A stretch of 46,625 nt of DNA from Nostoc sp. TH1S01 (lineage in GTDB: Bacteria > Cyanobacteriota > Cyanobacteriia > Cyanobacteriales > Nostocaceae), in NCBI GenBank assembly GCA_018993265.1, contig JAGKSW010000029.1:1-46625 (forward strand). Direction: 5' to 3'. Every line of letters starts with the position of its first letter. Position 1 is the stretch's first letter. Positions 9,118-19,966 of this stretch are shown here, in pieces. The notes under the pieces are model-generated. The model was not told where the DNA came from, made no database searches, and was given only the letters and a program-made list of their open reading frames with translations. Position numbers and translations under genes: made by a program.

Positions 9118-10245
9118 ATGTCTGTAGTGGAAAAGCCCAAAGTTGATCGCATTCTTGCCGTTGATGACACTAAAGATAACCTCATTTTGGTGCAAACAAT
9201 TTTAGAAAGTGAAGGCTATCAAATTGATTTAGCGAGCGACGGTAAATCAGCTTTACAATATGTCGAAAAATCTCCGCCAGATTTGATTCTGCTTGATGTG
9301 ATGATGCCAGGGATGGATGGTTATGAAGTTACCCGTCGCATTCGTCATAACCTGGACATTAAAAGCTATATTCCGATTCTGCTGATTACAGCCTTTCACG
9401 AATCGAGTGTAGTGGAAGGCCTAGATGCGGGTGCAGATGATTTTATTCGTAAGCCTTTTGATACAGATGAACTGTTAGCGAGAGTGCGATCGCTCCTGCG
9501 ACTTAAGCACAGTTTAGACGAACAGCAAAAAATGGCTCGCCAACGGGAAGACTTTGTATCGCGTCTTACCCATGATTTGCGTACCCCCTTAGTAGCAGCG
9601 GATCGAATGCTGGGCTTGTTTCTGGAAGAAACATTTTGCAAAATTTCGCCGGAAATGAAACAAGCGATCGCAGTCATGATTCGCAGCAACAAAAACTTAA
9701 TGCAAATGGTTAATACCTTGCTAGAAGTTTATCGGATGGAGGCAGGCAAAAAGACCTTCAACGATGAAGTTTGCAACTTGCCAGAAATAATTCAAGAAGT
9801 AGTGAGCGAATTATCGCCACTGACTAGTGAGAAAAATTTATCGGTGACAGTAGACACTAGTGGTTTAGCTCATAATACAACAGATCCTGGTGTAGTTATG
9901 GGTGATGCTTTAGAACTACGGCGTGTGTTCAACAACCTCCTGGGTAACGCCATCAAATTTACCGATATAGGCGGGATTACAATTCGGATATCAGAAGAAA
10001 CAGGCAACCGCCAAGGGAAACCCTGGGTAATCATTGCAATAGAAGATACAGGTTATGGTATCGCTCCCGAAGACCAAGCAACCATATTCGAGCGATTTCG
10101 TCAAGGCAGAAATAAACGCTCTGGTAGCGGCTTAGGGTTACATCTCTCCTACAGAATTGCTGAAGCTCACGGGGGTAATATTACCGTTACGTCTGAACTT
10201 GGTCAAGGCAGTGTATTTACAGTGCGACTACCAAAAAGTATTTGA
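9118..10245 (+). CDS. Receiver-histidine kinase fusion (second of two)
   Basis: 375 residues, starting 26 bp after the previous gene, so very probably co-transcribed. The receiver (about 10-130) shows AVDDTKDNL, phospho-acceptor D60 in LILLDVMMPGMDG and DDFIRKPFD. HisKA follows with His152 in RLTHDLRTPLVAADRML. The ATPase domain has NNLLGNAIKFT, IEDTGYGIAPED and GSGLGLHLSYRIAEAHGG. The architecture is the same as its upstream neighbour but the sequence is clearly different, so this is not a recent tandem duplication. It has no recognisable sensor domain and would take its input through its receiver. Confidence 0.92.
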   Translation: MSVVEKPKVDRILAVDDTKDNLILVQTILESEGYQIDLASDGKSALQYVEKSPPDLILLDVMMPGMDGYEVTRRIRHNLDIKSYIPILLITAFHESSVVEGLDAGADDFIRKPFDTDELLARVRSLLRLKHSLDEQQKMARQREDFVSRLTHDLRTPLVAADRMLGLFLEETFCKISPEMKQAIAVMIRSNKNLMQMVNTLLEVYRMEAGKKTFNDEVCNLPEIIQEVVSELSPLTSEKNLSVTVDTSGLAHNTTDPGVVMGDALELRRVFNNLLGNAIKFTDIGGITIRISEETGNRQGKPWVIIAIEDTGYGIAPEDQATIFERFRQGRNKRSGSGLGLHLSYRIAEAHGGNITVTSELGQGSVFTVRLPKSI

Positions 10246-10322
10246 CCATCAGTACTTTGCTATAGATCAGGGTATGAGGGTGTAAGGGTGTAGGTGAGCA
10301 AAAACCTGACACCCCTATACCC

Positions 10323-10502
10323 CAATACGGTTCAGTTAGTGAAATTTAAACATTACAGATCCCCCTAAATCCACGCCACTTGCTACAAGTCGGGGAACCC
10401 GCCCAAAGCAGTGGCTCCCCTTAAAAAGGGGGACTTTTATTCTTGTTCCCCCCTTTTTCAAGGGGGGTTAGGGGGGATCAAAACCTTAACTGAACCGTAT
10501 TG
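10323..10502. mobile_element. MITE-like element, 180 bp, perfect 16-bp ends
   Basis: The ends CAATACGGTTCAGTTA (10323-10338) and TAACTGAACCGTATTG (10487-10502) are exact reverse complements. The interior starts GATCCCCCTAA and ends TTAGGGGGGATC, a second nested inverted repeat, with C-rich and G-rich runs in between. No coding capacity. It lies in the gap between the second receiver-kinase gene and the RTX gene, which converge, so it may also act as a terminator. Confidence 0.8.
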
Positions 10503-10540
10503 CCTTATACCCTTACTCCTTTATGTGTTAGTCCTTGTCC

Positions 10541-13048
10541 CTAAACAACCACAAAATTGTTTTCGGTGAGTGAAACTCCACTAGATAATTGCGCGAATTG
10601 TACCTGACTAAATCCACCAGCACTACCATCTTGGTCAAAATATAGCGCCCCTGTAGTAAAGTCATAAATGAATCGCTGGTCGGTTGTTGCTGCCGATGCT
10701 CCCAAAATAAACTGACTTGCTGAGAGTGAACCTGCTAACAACCCACCACCAAAACCAGTCGCAGATACCTCAATCACTTCATTCGTTGCGTCAAAGTCAT
10801 AAAGAGTATCAACGCCTTCATTGAAACTATTGAAGACAAAGATATCATCACCGCCATATCCATAGATGACATCATTACCAGCACCACCTATGAGGATATC
10901 ACTGGCAACACCACCATAAAGAGTGTCATCGCCTGCACCACCATTGAGGGTGTTATCGCCTGACGCACTGTAGGCGGAAAGATAATCATCGCCATCACCA
11001 CCATCTAGCTGGTTCGTACCTGCGGAATAGTCAACAACTAAGTAATCGTTTCCAGCGCCACCGTCAAGAGTGTTATTCCCTGACGCACCAATTCCTCTAT
11101 ATACTCCAGAGTAGTAGTCGTAGTAGCTGTAGCCAGAGGCGGAAAGAGTATCATTGCCATCGCCACCATCAAGTAGGTTATCACCTGATGAATAGTTAGC
11201 ATTCAAGTAATCATCACCAGCACCACCGTTGAGGGTGTTATTGCCTGATGCACCGACAAGGCCATAATTATAGTAGCCGTAGTAGTAGTCGTAGCTAGAG
11301 TAGACGTAGCCAGAAGCGGAAATATAGTCATTGCCATCACCGCCATCAAGTAGATTATCACCTGTTGAGTAATCAACATTCAAGTAATCATCACCAGCGC
11401 CACCGTTGAGGGTGTTATTGCCTGACCCACCGACAACGCCGTAATTATAGGAACCGGAGTAGTAGTTGTAGTTGGAGTAGACGTAGCCAGAAGCGGAAAG
11501 AGTATCATTGCCATCACCGCCATCTAGCTGGTTATTGCCTGTTGAATAGTTAGCATTCAAGTTGTCATTACCAGCGCCACCGTTGAGGGTGTTATTGCCT
11601 GACCCACCGACAACACCATAATTATAGTAGCTGTAGCCGTAGTAGTAGTCGTAGTAGTTGTTGGAGTAGACGTAGCCAGAAGCGGAAAGAGTATCATTGC
11701 CATCACCACCATCTAGCTGGTTATTGCCTATTGAATAGTTAGCATTCAAGTAATCATCACCAGCGCCACCGTTGAGGGTGTTATTGCCGGAAGCCGCAGA
11801 GCCGATAAGATAGCCATAACCATAGTAGTCGTAGTAATAGTAGTAAGAACCAGAAGCGGAAAGAGTATCATTGCCATCACCGCCATTTAGGAGATTATTG
11901 CCTGTTGAATAGTCAACATTCAAGTAATCGCTACCGCCACCACCAACAAGAGTATCATTGCCACCACTACCACCAGAAATACTATCGTTGCCATTAGTCC
12001 CAACAATATAGTCATCGTAGACTGTACCTATGATGTTTAATTGTTCGATATTCTGGTAGCTAAGCTGATTCGTACCCGCACTAATCAAGCCCTGAGTAGT
12101 ATTTGCATCGAAACTAGAGGTGATTCCACTGCTAGCATAGCTATAATCCACAGACAAGTAATCGTAACCAGTTCCTCCATCTACCGTTTGAGTTACCAAA
12201 TCAGAGGATGCTGTTGAGTAATAAACATTCAAGTAATCGTCACCCGCACCACCAACAAGCGTATCATTACCTCCACTACCGCCAGAGAGACTATCGTTAC
12301 CATTAGTCCCAACAATATAGTCATCGTAGGCTGTACCTGTGATGTTTAATTGTTCGATATTCCTATAGCTAACTCGATTTGTACCTGCTGAAATCGAGCC
12401 TTGTTTATTGGTGGCATTAAAAGTTGAGGTGATTCCTGCATTAGAATTGCTGTAATCAACAGACAAGGAATCGTTACCTGTCTCCCCATTCACCGTTTGA
12501 GTCACTAGGGAAGAGGGTGCAGTATACGAGCTACTGATATAGAAATAGTCATCGCCATCGCCGCCATTGAGGGTGTTAGCACCCTGGACTCCATAAGCAT
12601 ATATGTAATCAGTTCCACCGCCACCAGAAACTGTATTCTTGCCAGCAGAATAGCTAATCTCCAGAGAGTCACTACCTGCATCTCCACTTAGGGTGTTATT
12701 CCCAGAAGAATAGGAGATATTTAAATAATCATTCTCACTACCTCCTTTGAGGGTATTGTTCCCAGAAGAGTAGGAAGCATTCAGGTTGTCGCTCCCCGCA
12801 CCACCTTCTAAGGTATTGGTACCAGAAGAATAATAAACATCTAAATAATCATTGCCACTTCCGCCTCTGAGGGTGCTATTTCCAGTAGAAAAAGTACCAT
12901 CCAGAGTATCATTTCCATCGCCACCTTCTAGGGTGTCGTTACCTCCGTTACCATTTATATAATCATCCCCGCCAAAGCCTTTAATAGTGTCATTTCCAGT
13001 TGTGCCAATGAGATAGTCATAACCATTGGTGCCATTGATATTAGCCAT
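10541..13048 (-). CDS. RTX-type calcium-binding repeat protein with Tyr-rich inserts
   Basis: 835 residues. It consists almost wholly of hemolysin-type nonapeptide repeats (GGxGxDxL, e.g. GGDGNDTLDG, GGAGDDYLNA), the calcium-binding parallel beta-roll fold. There is no N-terminal signal peptide. The C-terminal ~100 residues (from DIFVFNSFNEG) resemble the unit before the secretion signal of type I secreted proteins, so export by a type I system is likely; no such system is adjacent. A ~107-residue block ending GTNGNDS(L/I)SGGSGGNDTL is present twice in the first half. In the second half, five ~55-63-residue units each carry a Tyr-rich insert (such as YYYYYDYYGYGY) between calcium repeats. No enzymatic domain seen. 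A surface or matrix role is only an inference. Confidence 0.88.
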   Translation of the reverse strand: MANINGTNGYDYLIGTTGNDTIKGFGGDDYINGNGGNDTLEGGDGNDTLDGTFSTGNSTLRGGSGNDYLDVYYSSGTNTLEGGAGSDNLNASYSSGNNTLKGGSENDYLNISYSSGNNTLSGDAGSDSLEISYSAGKNTVSGGGGTDYIYAYGVQGANTLNGGDGDDYFYISSSYTAPSSLVTQTVNGETGNDSLSVDYSNSNAGITSTFNATNKQGSISAGTNRVSYRNIEQLNITGTAYDDYIVGTNGNDSLSGGSGGNDTLVGGAGDDYLNVYYSTASSDLVTQTVDGGTGYDYLSVDYSYASSGITSSFDANTTQGLISAGTNQLSYQNIEQLNIIGTVYDDYIVGTNGNDSISGGSGGNDTLVGGGGSDYLNVDYSTGNNLLNGGDGNDTLSASGSYYYYYDYYGYGYLIGSAASGNNTLNGGAGDDYLNANYSIGNNQLDGGDGNDTLSASGYVYSNNYYDYYYGYSYYNYGVVGGSGNNTLNGGAGNDNLNANYSTGNNQLDGGDGNDTLSASGYVYSNYNYYSGSYNYGVVGGSGNNTLNGGAGDDYLNVDYSTGDNLLDGGDGNDYISASGYVYSSYDYYYGYYNYGLVGASGNNTLNGGAGDDYLNANYSSGDNLLDGGDGNDTLSASGYSYYDYYSGVYRGIGASGNNTLDGGAGNDYLVVDYSAGTNQLDGGDGDDYLSAYSASGDNTLNGGAGDDTLYGGVASDILIGGAGNDVIYGYGGDDIFVFNSFNEGVDTLYDFDATNEVIEVSATGFGGGLLAGSLSASQFILGASAATTDQRFIYDFTTGALYFDQDGSAGGFSQVQFAQLSSGVSLTENNFVVV

Positions 13049-13707
13049 AATTTCTACCTAAGTAAATGGATTGTTTCAGTGATGGTTGATGTTTGCAGAT
13101 AGCAGTCGATACTGCTTTAAGACACTAGCAAATAGCCAAGAGTTGAGGCTTTTGGCATACTTTGTATGAGTCTCAAAGAAGATATTTGTTACGTCATTTT
13201 TGCAACCCAAAGTTGTGCAGGTTGGATTAATGAAATTACAATCCGACCTACATCTAGAGTTGAAAAGCAACCCCTAGAGAGCTAGTCTGAGCGGTAATTT
13301 ATGAGCTTTTGTGTATTGGAGTTACCTGAGCCTTGACAAGGCAAAGAAAGGTTGCGGTAAACAATACCAATTTGAGTTTATTGACGACAGATACAGCAGT
13401 TCACAATTAAATTAGGTATACCCTATCTAGCCTCTAGCCTGTGAGTCTCTAGCCTCTGACATCAAATAAATGTACGTGATAAAACGGGAAACGCCATAAA
13501 TTGATTGTTGACAAGAGCGATCGCTGAACCAGTGCCGAACAAATCAAGCTTTTAGGTACTTACAAAAAATATCGCAAATTTTTTTGCTAGGGAACATCTA
13601 AATAACCTTACTGTGACATCATACTGTGGATATACTGATATGTCTATTGTGTTATGTATTAACTTTACAGACTCTTTATATTCTGTGCGTATTAGTCGTA
13701 TATCATC
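13049..13707. other. Intergenic region with two small repeats
   Basis: A 659-bp gap upstream of the RTX gene and downstream of the receiver gene. It holds a 10-bp hairpin with one G-T pair (13219-13249, AGGTTGGATT / AATCCGACCT) and three TCTAGCC units (13426-13454), which are the reverse complement of the GGCTAGA unit at 15666. A 64-codon frame on the minus strand here looks spurious. Confidence 0.6.
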
Positions 13708-14163
13708 TTAATCTTGACAAAGCTCATAATTGGTATGGGGTTCTAGCTTGCCCCGCAGTAGACGGCGAACAACCGTTTCTAAATCCTCAATCAGAAATGG
13801 CTTGCTAATATAGTCATCAAATCCAGCCTTGAGAATGCGTTCTCTGTCTTCTCTGGTAGCTAAAGCGGTGACTGCCAGTACTGGAATTTTATGAGTTAGG
13901 GGATCTGCCTTAAGATAACGTACAACTTCAATTCCAGTAAGAGTAGGTAACAAAATATCTAACATTATCAAGTCTGGCTGATACTCTTTAGCTACCAAAA
14001 ACGTTGAGGAACTGTCTGATTGACAAATGAATTGACAGCCTAGTGACTCAAGGGCATAACTAATCAGTAGCAGATTATCATCATTATCTTCCACTGCCAT
14101 AACTAAAGGCTGCTGAGAGTTATGCTGCTTGCCATCACTAATGAATGAATGTGCTAGATACAT
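13708..14163 (-). CDS. Single-domain response regulator (CheY-like)
   Basis: 151 residues from the ATG at 14163. That start has a good Shine-Dalgarno (GGAG, then AAAAG, then ATG); the longer frame to 14223 does not, so I prefer the shorter form. Receiver motifs: VEDNDDN, phospho-acceptor D69 (shorter-form numbering) in LIMLDILLPTLTG, VLAVTALA with the conserved Thr, and DDYISKPF with the conserved Lys. The receiver fills the protein up to a short tail (LRGKLEPHTNYELCQD). This receiver type often acts together with receiver-kinase fusions, two of which lie 4 kb away. The partner is not shown by the sequence. Confidence 0.9.
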   Translation of the reverse strand: MYLAHSFISDGKQHNSQQPLVMAVEDNDDNLLLISYALESLGCQFICQSDSSSTFLVAKEYQPDLIMLDILLPTLTGIEVVRYLKADPLTHKIPVLAVTALATREDRERILKAGFDDYISKPFLIEDLETVVRRLLRGKLEPHTNYELCQD

Positions 14164-15297
<1,134 letters not shown>

Positions 15298-15436
15298 GAA
15301 ACATTTGTCGTGCCAAAAACCTCAAACCTTAACCATTTTTCTGCACCAGCCCAATGATTAATGGTTTTTTATGCTTTGCTAGTATTCTAAAATTACCAAA
15401 TGCCTTGTTAATGTATAGCTTTCGAGAGGATATTCC

Positions 15437-15643
15437 ATGACTATTTGGGTAAATGAGCAAATTGATCCATCGGGTATGATATATGCGTGCATTGCTTGTT
15501 GTAATGAGTCTCAAGCCAAAGATTGTCATGAGTCGTTTGAAAAAAATTTGACAGCGCAACAAAAAGCAGACGGTTGGAAAGCTAGATTACGGATAGTTGA
15601 TTCTTGGGATGAAGTACCAGTTAATGCTTTGAAACTTGATTGA
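15437..15643 (+). CDS. Small conserved-looking protein, unknown function
   Basis: 68 residues: begins MTIWVNEQIDPSGMIYACI and contains three cysteines (CIACC), an acidic/amphipathic middle, then WKARLRIVDSWDEVPVNAL. No signal peptide or membrane segment. The codon pattern and start context (GAGAGGATATTCC before ATG) look like a real gene rather than chance. Family not recognised. The CxxCC cluster could bind a metal, but that is speculation. It lies between the disrupted gene at 14729 and the heptamer array. Confidence 0.65.
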   Translation: MTIWVNEQIDPSGMIYACIACCNESQAKDCHESFEKNLTAQQKADGWKARLRIVDSWDEVPVNALKLD

Positions 15644-15665
15644 GGCTGTGAGGTGAGGGATGAGG

Positions 15666-15756
15666 GGTTAGAGGCTAGAGGCTAGAGGCTAGAGGCTAGA
15701 GGCTAGAGGCTAGAGGCTAGAGGTTAGAGGCTAGAGGCTAGAGGCTAGAGGCTAGT
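15666..15756. repeat. Long 7-bp tandem array, GGCTAGA x13
   Basis: Thirteen head-to-tail units: eleven close to GGCTAGA and two GGTTAGA variants (first and ninth); the last unit ends in T. It lies between the small gene at 15437 and argS. Three units of the same sequence in reverse orientation lie at 13426-13454. This is the short tandemly repeated repetitive sequence type known in heterocystous cyanobacteria. Confidence 0.95.
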
Positions 15757-15872
15757 GAGAAGGCACTTGATGAAGTGAGTACCTGCGATATTTTAAGGTT
15801 AAAATAATCAGGCTTCTGAGAATACCCCAATCTCAGCCGCCGCGTTTTGCCTGTCACAGATAACATTTATAT

Positions 15873-17639
15873 ATGAATGCTACACAAGAAGAATTAAAAG
15901 TCAAATTTGAGCAGGCAATGGTTGCTGCTTTTGGCGATGAATACGCCACAGTAGACCCAATTTTAGTACCTGCGGGTAATCCTAAATTTGGTGACTATCA
16001 AGCGAATGTGGCTTTATCGCTGAGTAAAAAATTAGGACAGCAACCAAGAGCGATCGCTGCTGCTATAGTTGACAAGTTAGATGTTGCCCAAATCTGCGAA
16101 CCACCAGAAATTGCTGGCCCCGGTTTTATCAACCTCAGACTTAAAACTGCTTACCTAGAAGCACAACTCAAAGCTATTCACGCCGACTCCCGGTTAGGGG
16201 TTCCCCAAGCGAAAACACCACAGCGAGAAATTGTCGATTTTTCTAGTCCGAACATTGCCAAAGAAATGCACGTCGGACATTTGCGTTCTACAATTATTGG
16301 TGATTCTATCGCCCGGATTTTGGAATTTCGCGGCCATGATGTTTTGCGGTTAAATCATGTGGGTGATTGGGGTACGCAATTTGGAATGCTGATTACTTAC
16401 CTGCGCGAAGTTTACCCCCAAGCTTTAACTACAGCCAACGCCTTAGATATTGGCGATTTAGTCAGCTTTTACCGCCAAGCAAAACAGCGGTTTGATGCTG
16501 ATGAAAGCTTCCAAGAAACAGCACGCCAAGAAGTCGTGAGATTACAAGCAGGCGCAGAAGATACAATTCATGCGTGGAAACTGCTGTGTGAACAATCCCG
16601 CAAAGAATTTCAAGTTATTTATGACTTGCTGGATATTCATTTAAATGAACGCGGCGAATCTTTTTACAACCCATTGCTACCCGCAGTTGTGGAAGATTTA
16701 GCCAACTCTGGCTTACTGGTGGAAGACCAAGGCGCAAAAGTTGTTTTCTTAGAAGGATATACAAATAGAGAAGGTGAACCTTTACCTTTAATTGTGCAGA
16801 AATCGGATGGTGGTTATAACTACGCCACCACAGATTTAGCTGCATTGCGCTACCGCATTCAACAAGATGCAGCCAAACGTATCATTTATGTAACCGATGC
16901 AGGACAAAGCAATCACTTTGCTCAATTTATCCAAGTCGCACGCAAAGCAGGCTGGATTCCTGACGATGTAGAACTAGTACATGTTCCCTTTGGTTTGGTG
17001 TTAGGGGAAGATGGCAAAAAGTTCAAAACCCGTTCTGGAGATACTGTCCGGTTACGAGATTTACTCGATGAAGCCGTGATTCGCGCTCGTGCTGATTTAG
17101 AAAAGAGATTACAAGAAGATAATCGCACGGAAACAGCAGAATTTATTGCTCATGTTGCTCAAGTAATTGGGATTAGTGCGGTTAAGTATGCTGACTTGAG
17201 CCAAAACCGCACCAGTAACTACATCTTCAGCTATGACAAAATGCTGGATCTCAAAGGTAATACCGCGCCTTATATGCTTTATGCCTATGCCAGAATTCAA
17301 GGTATTAGTCGTAAGGGTGGGATTAACTTTGAAGAATTAGGAGATCAAGCGCAGCTTGCATTAGAGCATGAAACCGAATTTGCTCTCGCCAAGTATTTAC
17401 TGCAATTGGGCGAAGTTATTAGTACTGTGGAACAAGACTTGTTACCTAATCGTTTATGTGAATATCTGTATGAGTTGAGTAAAAAGTTTAATGTATTCTA
17501 CGATCGCAATCACGGTGTTAGAGTATTAGACGCAGAAGAACCACAGCGTACATCCCGTTTGGTATTGTGCGATTTAACCGCCAGAACCTTAAAACTCGGA
17601 TTATCGCTGTTGGGAATTCAAGTCTTAGAAAGAATGTAG
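15873..17639 (+). CDS. argS: Arginyl-tRNA synthetase
   Basis: 588 residues, the normal length. Class I aminoacyl-tRNA synthetase charging tRNA-Arg in the cytoplasm. The N-terminal additional domain for tRNA recognition is at about 1-115. The HIGH-type signature is [14 protein letters not shown], preceded by SSPNIAKE exactly as in bacterial ArgRS. The KMSK-type loop is represented by [17 protein letters not shown], and the DALR anticodon-binding domain closes the protein ([13 protein letters not shown] to the end). Start ATG 15873 gives the expected N-terminus. Single gene; no operon partner. Confidence 0.97.
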   Translation: MNATQEELKVKFEQAMVAAFGDEYATVDPILVPAGNPKFGDYQANVALSLSKKLGQQPRAIAAAIVDKLDVAQICEPPEIAGPGFINLRLKTAYLEAQLKAIHADSRLGVPQAKTPQREIVDFSSPNIAKEMHVGHLRSTIIGDSIARILEFRGHDVLRLNHVGDWGTQFGMLITYLREVYPQALTTANALDIGDLVSFYRQAKQRFDADESFQETARQEVVRLQAGAEDTIHAWKLLCEQSRKEFQVIYDLLDIHLNERGESFYNPLLPAVVEDLANSGLLVEDQGAKVVFLEGYTNREGEPLPLIVQKSDGGYNYATTDLAALRYRIQQDAAKRIIYVTDAGQSNHFAQFIQVARKAGWIPDDVELVHVPFGLVLGEDGKKFKTRSGDTVRLRDLLDEAVIRARADLEKRLQEDNRTETAEFIAHVAQVIGISAVKYADLSQNRTSNYIFSYDKMLDLKGNTAPYMLYAYARIQGISRKGGINFEELGDQAQLALEHETEFALAKYLLQLGEVISTVEQDLLPNRLCEYLYELSKKFNVFYDRNHGVRVLDAEEPQRTSRLVLCDLTARTLKLGLSLLGIQVLERM

Positions 17640-17863
17640 GTTAAAAAGGAAGTGGGGAGTAGGAAAGAAGAACAAATGACTACCTGGACTAGTCAGTGTT
17701 TTTTCTACCAACTTGCTTTCCTTCACCTAATTTTCAAGATGCAATGTGTGAGCCTACTGTATCATGAAAAAGATTAAGCTGTGGCAATGAGGTGGAGGCT
17801 GTTCAACTTCGGGTGGCATATATCTGCTCATTCAGGATTTAGGACTCAAAACGCAGAACATCT

Positions 17864-19516
17864 ATGTTAGCAGGCAAAATTTTGCAGGGTGGAAAATATA
17901 CCCTCACCCAAGAAATCGGACATGGTGGCTTTGGTATTACCTTTAAAGCTACGCATCACTATTTAGGTCAAGAAGTAGTGATGAAAACTATTAACGAACG
18001 CTTGCGGCAACATCCAGATTTTGCCAAGTTCGAGCGCCAATTCCAAGATGAAGCTAGAAGACTAGCTACTTGTATCCATCCGAATATTGTGCGGGTAAGC
18101 GACTTTTTTATTGAAGATGGTCTACCCTACATGGTGATGGAATACATTGCTGGTGAAACTTTGGGCAATGCTTTTGTCCTACCGGGAATACCCTTACCAG
18201 AAGCAACAGCTATTCACTACATCCGCCAAATTGGCGCGGCTTTACAAGTAGTCCACAATAATGGTTTGCTACACCGCGATATCAAACCAGATAATATTAT
18301 CCTCCGCCAAGGCACTCAAGAGGTAATACTGATTGATTTTGGGATTGCGCGAGAATTCAATAGCGGTGTAAAACAAACTCACACCGGCATAGTTTCGGAA
18401 GGCTACGCACCCATTGAACAATACCTCACACAAGCACCGCGCACCCCAGCGACAGATGTTTATGGTTTGGCAGCAACTTTGTATGCTTTGTTAACAGCAC
18501 AGGTTCCTATGCCAGCATTATTGCGCGATCGCGAAAAAATGGCATCTCCCAAAGAATTACAACCCTACCTGAGTGCAGCAGTTAATCAAGCTGTGATGCG
18601 CGGTATGGCGGTTGATTCGCGTTTTCGTCCAGCGACCGTAGCAGAATGGTTACAACTATTACCGGGTAGTGAAGGTAATGGCGTAGTAATTCAAGGTGCC
18701 GCCACTAATACAGTCGCTACGGTTAATTTATCAATGCAGCCAGGACGGGGGGTTTTTGGTAAGAAACACAAGGAATACCGCACAAAAAATCCAATTGCAG
18801 CATTTACCAAAAAACTAGCTCATTCTAAAGCATTAATTGGTGTAGGTGTAGCCTTAGTTGCAGCTACCGCAGGTTTTGGCATAACTAGTCTATTTTCCTC
18901 AAATACAAAGCCACAGACATCTTCTAAGCCACTGTTTACTAACCCAATCACAAAATCGGGGGAAAACAATTCTAATTCCCAAAGTTCACAGCCATCAATA
19001 GAAGCAGTAACTAACACCGACAGAAACAATCAAACAACAACTGCTACAGAATCGGCGTATATTCCCAAACGCCGCAGACACAACCGTTCTGCACCCACAC
19101 CAGAACCAACAGCTAACAGTAGTCCAGCTTCCGAGAAGACTAACGCAACTAACTCCGAAACTTCGCCACCGCAAAATCCTGAACAAGCTGCTGTTAGACC
19201 TAATACTTCACCTACACCATCATTAGTAGATAAACTGAGAGCCTACCGTTCTAATCGAGAAGCTAATCGGGAAGGTTCAGGCAAGCGATCGCTTGATAAT
19301 ACTTCACCTGCTACTAGTAATCAATCTACCCCAAATCCATCAGGCAAGCGATCGAATCCCGTGGTGATACCTGTATCACCACCCACAACAGAATCGAAAA
19401 GCTCAGATTCTTCGGCTGTGGTTGTCCCAACGCTAGAAAATAAGCAAAATTCCTCTGTTGACAGTCCATCTTCCAAGGATGAAAAGCCAGACACTGATAA
19501 CAATAATAGTAATTAA
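17864..19516 (+). CDS. Membrane-anchored Ser/Thr protein kinase (Hanks type)
   Basis: 550 residues. The kinase domain (about 12-270) is complete: glycine loop [11 protein letters not shown], Lys41 (VVMKTI), catalytic HRDIKPDN with Asp139, DFGIARE, and GYAPIEQY in the activation segment. A single transmembrane helix follows near residues 325-345 ([20 protein letters not shown]). The remaining ~200 residues are low-complexity, rich in Ser, Pro, Thr and Asn with clusters of Lys/Arg, and probably extend outside the membrane as an unstructured tail. This is the standard layout of cyanobacterial Pkn proteins. Substrates cannot be inferred. No partner phosphatase adjacent. Confidence 0.92.
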   Translation: MLAGKILQGGKYTLTQEIGHGGFGITFKATHHYLGQEVVMKTINERLRQHPDFAKFERQFQDEARRLATCIHPNIVRVSDFFIEDGLPYMVMEYIAGETLGNAFVLPGIPLPEATAIHYIRQIGAALQVVHNNGLLHRDIKPDNIILRQGTQEVILIDFGIAREFNSGVKQTHTGIVSEGYAPIEQYLTQAPRTPATDVYGLAATLYALLTAQVPMPALLRDREKMASPKELQPYLSAAVNQAVMRGMAVDSRFRPATVAEWLQLLPGSEGNGVVIQGAATNTVATVNLSMQPGRGVFGKKHKEYRTKNPIAAFTKKLAHSKALIGVGVALVAATAGFGITSLFSSNTKPQTSSKPLFTNPITKSGENNSNSQSSQPSIEAVTNTDRNNQTTTATESAYIPKRRRHNRSAPTPEPTANSSPASEKTNATNSETSPPQNPEQAAVRPNTSPTPSLVDKLRAYRSNREANREGSGKRSLDNTSPATSNQSTPNPSGKRSNPVVIPVSPPTTESKSSDSSAVVVPTLENKQNSSVDSPSSKDEKPDTDNNNSN

Positions 19517-19694
19517 GTAGCTATAGTCCGAGAAAGAGAATAGTACAACGCGGTGGAAATAAAGATACCATTTCAAGTTAGTGAAAAGCTTGTGATATGA
19601 GCTTTTTGACTTTTGACTTTTTTACCCTGAGCGCAGCCGTTCGCGTTAGCGTCTCCAAAGGAGAAGGGTGACTTTTGACTTCCGCGTATCGTTA

Positions 19695-19901
19695 TTAGGG
19701 CTTTAACGTAAAAACGCTATCATCTGGCGATGGTGTAGGTGCAGGGATAGCGAATGGTAATACCTGAGTTTCAGTCGTGGTAGCAGCATTGGATGGTTGC
19801 AACTGCCCAAAGCGAATAAAAATACCAATTCCTATGCCAAAACAAAAGCAAAAACTAATAAAACCAAAAGAAAGTAATGGCATCAATTTTTGGTTTACCA
19901 T
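19695..19901 (-). CDS. Small single-pass membrane protein, unknown
   Basis: 68 residues from the ATG at 19901; an ATG also lies 3 bp upstream at 19904. A strong Shine-Dalgarno AAGGAG precedes them, with spacing that fits the second ATG best. The N-terminal half is one hydrophobic helix with repeated Phe/Gly (FGFISFCFCFGIGIGIFI). The C-terminal half is a short Pro/Thr/Ser-rich tail (PFAIPAPTPSPDDS). Family not recognised. The ribosome-binding site and membrane helix make it credible as a real gene. Confidence 0.65.
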   Translation of the reverse strand: MVNQKLMPLLSFGFISFCFCFGIGIGIFIRFGQLQPSNAATTTETQVLPFAIPAPTPSPDDSVFTLKP

Positions 19902-19966
19902 CATGCACTCCTTAAAAGATGGTATTAGTTTACTGCAACAAAACTCAAACAGGGAGATGTCTTCTT

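Noticed and set aside
13076-13270. Minus-strand 64-codon frame in the gap upstream of the RTX gene
   Set aside because: No conserved-looking sequence, no good ribosome-binding site, and part of it is the palindromic repeat at 13219-13249.
15666-15756. CRISPR-like array
   Set aside because: Units are 7 bp with no spacers and no cas genes, so this is a heptamer tandem repeat.
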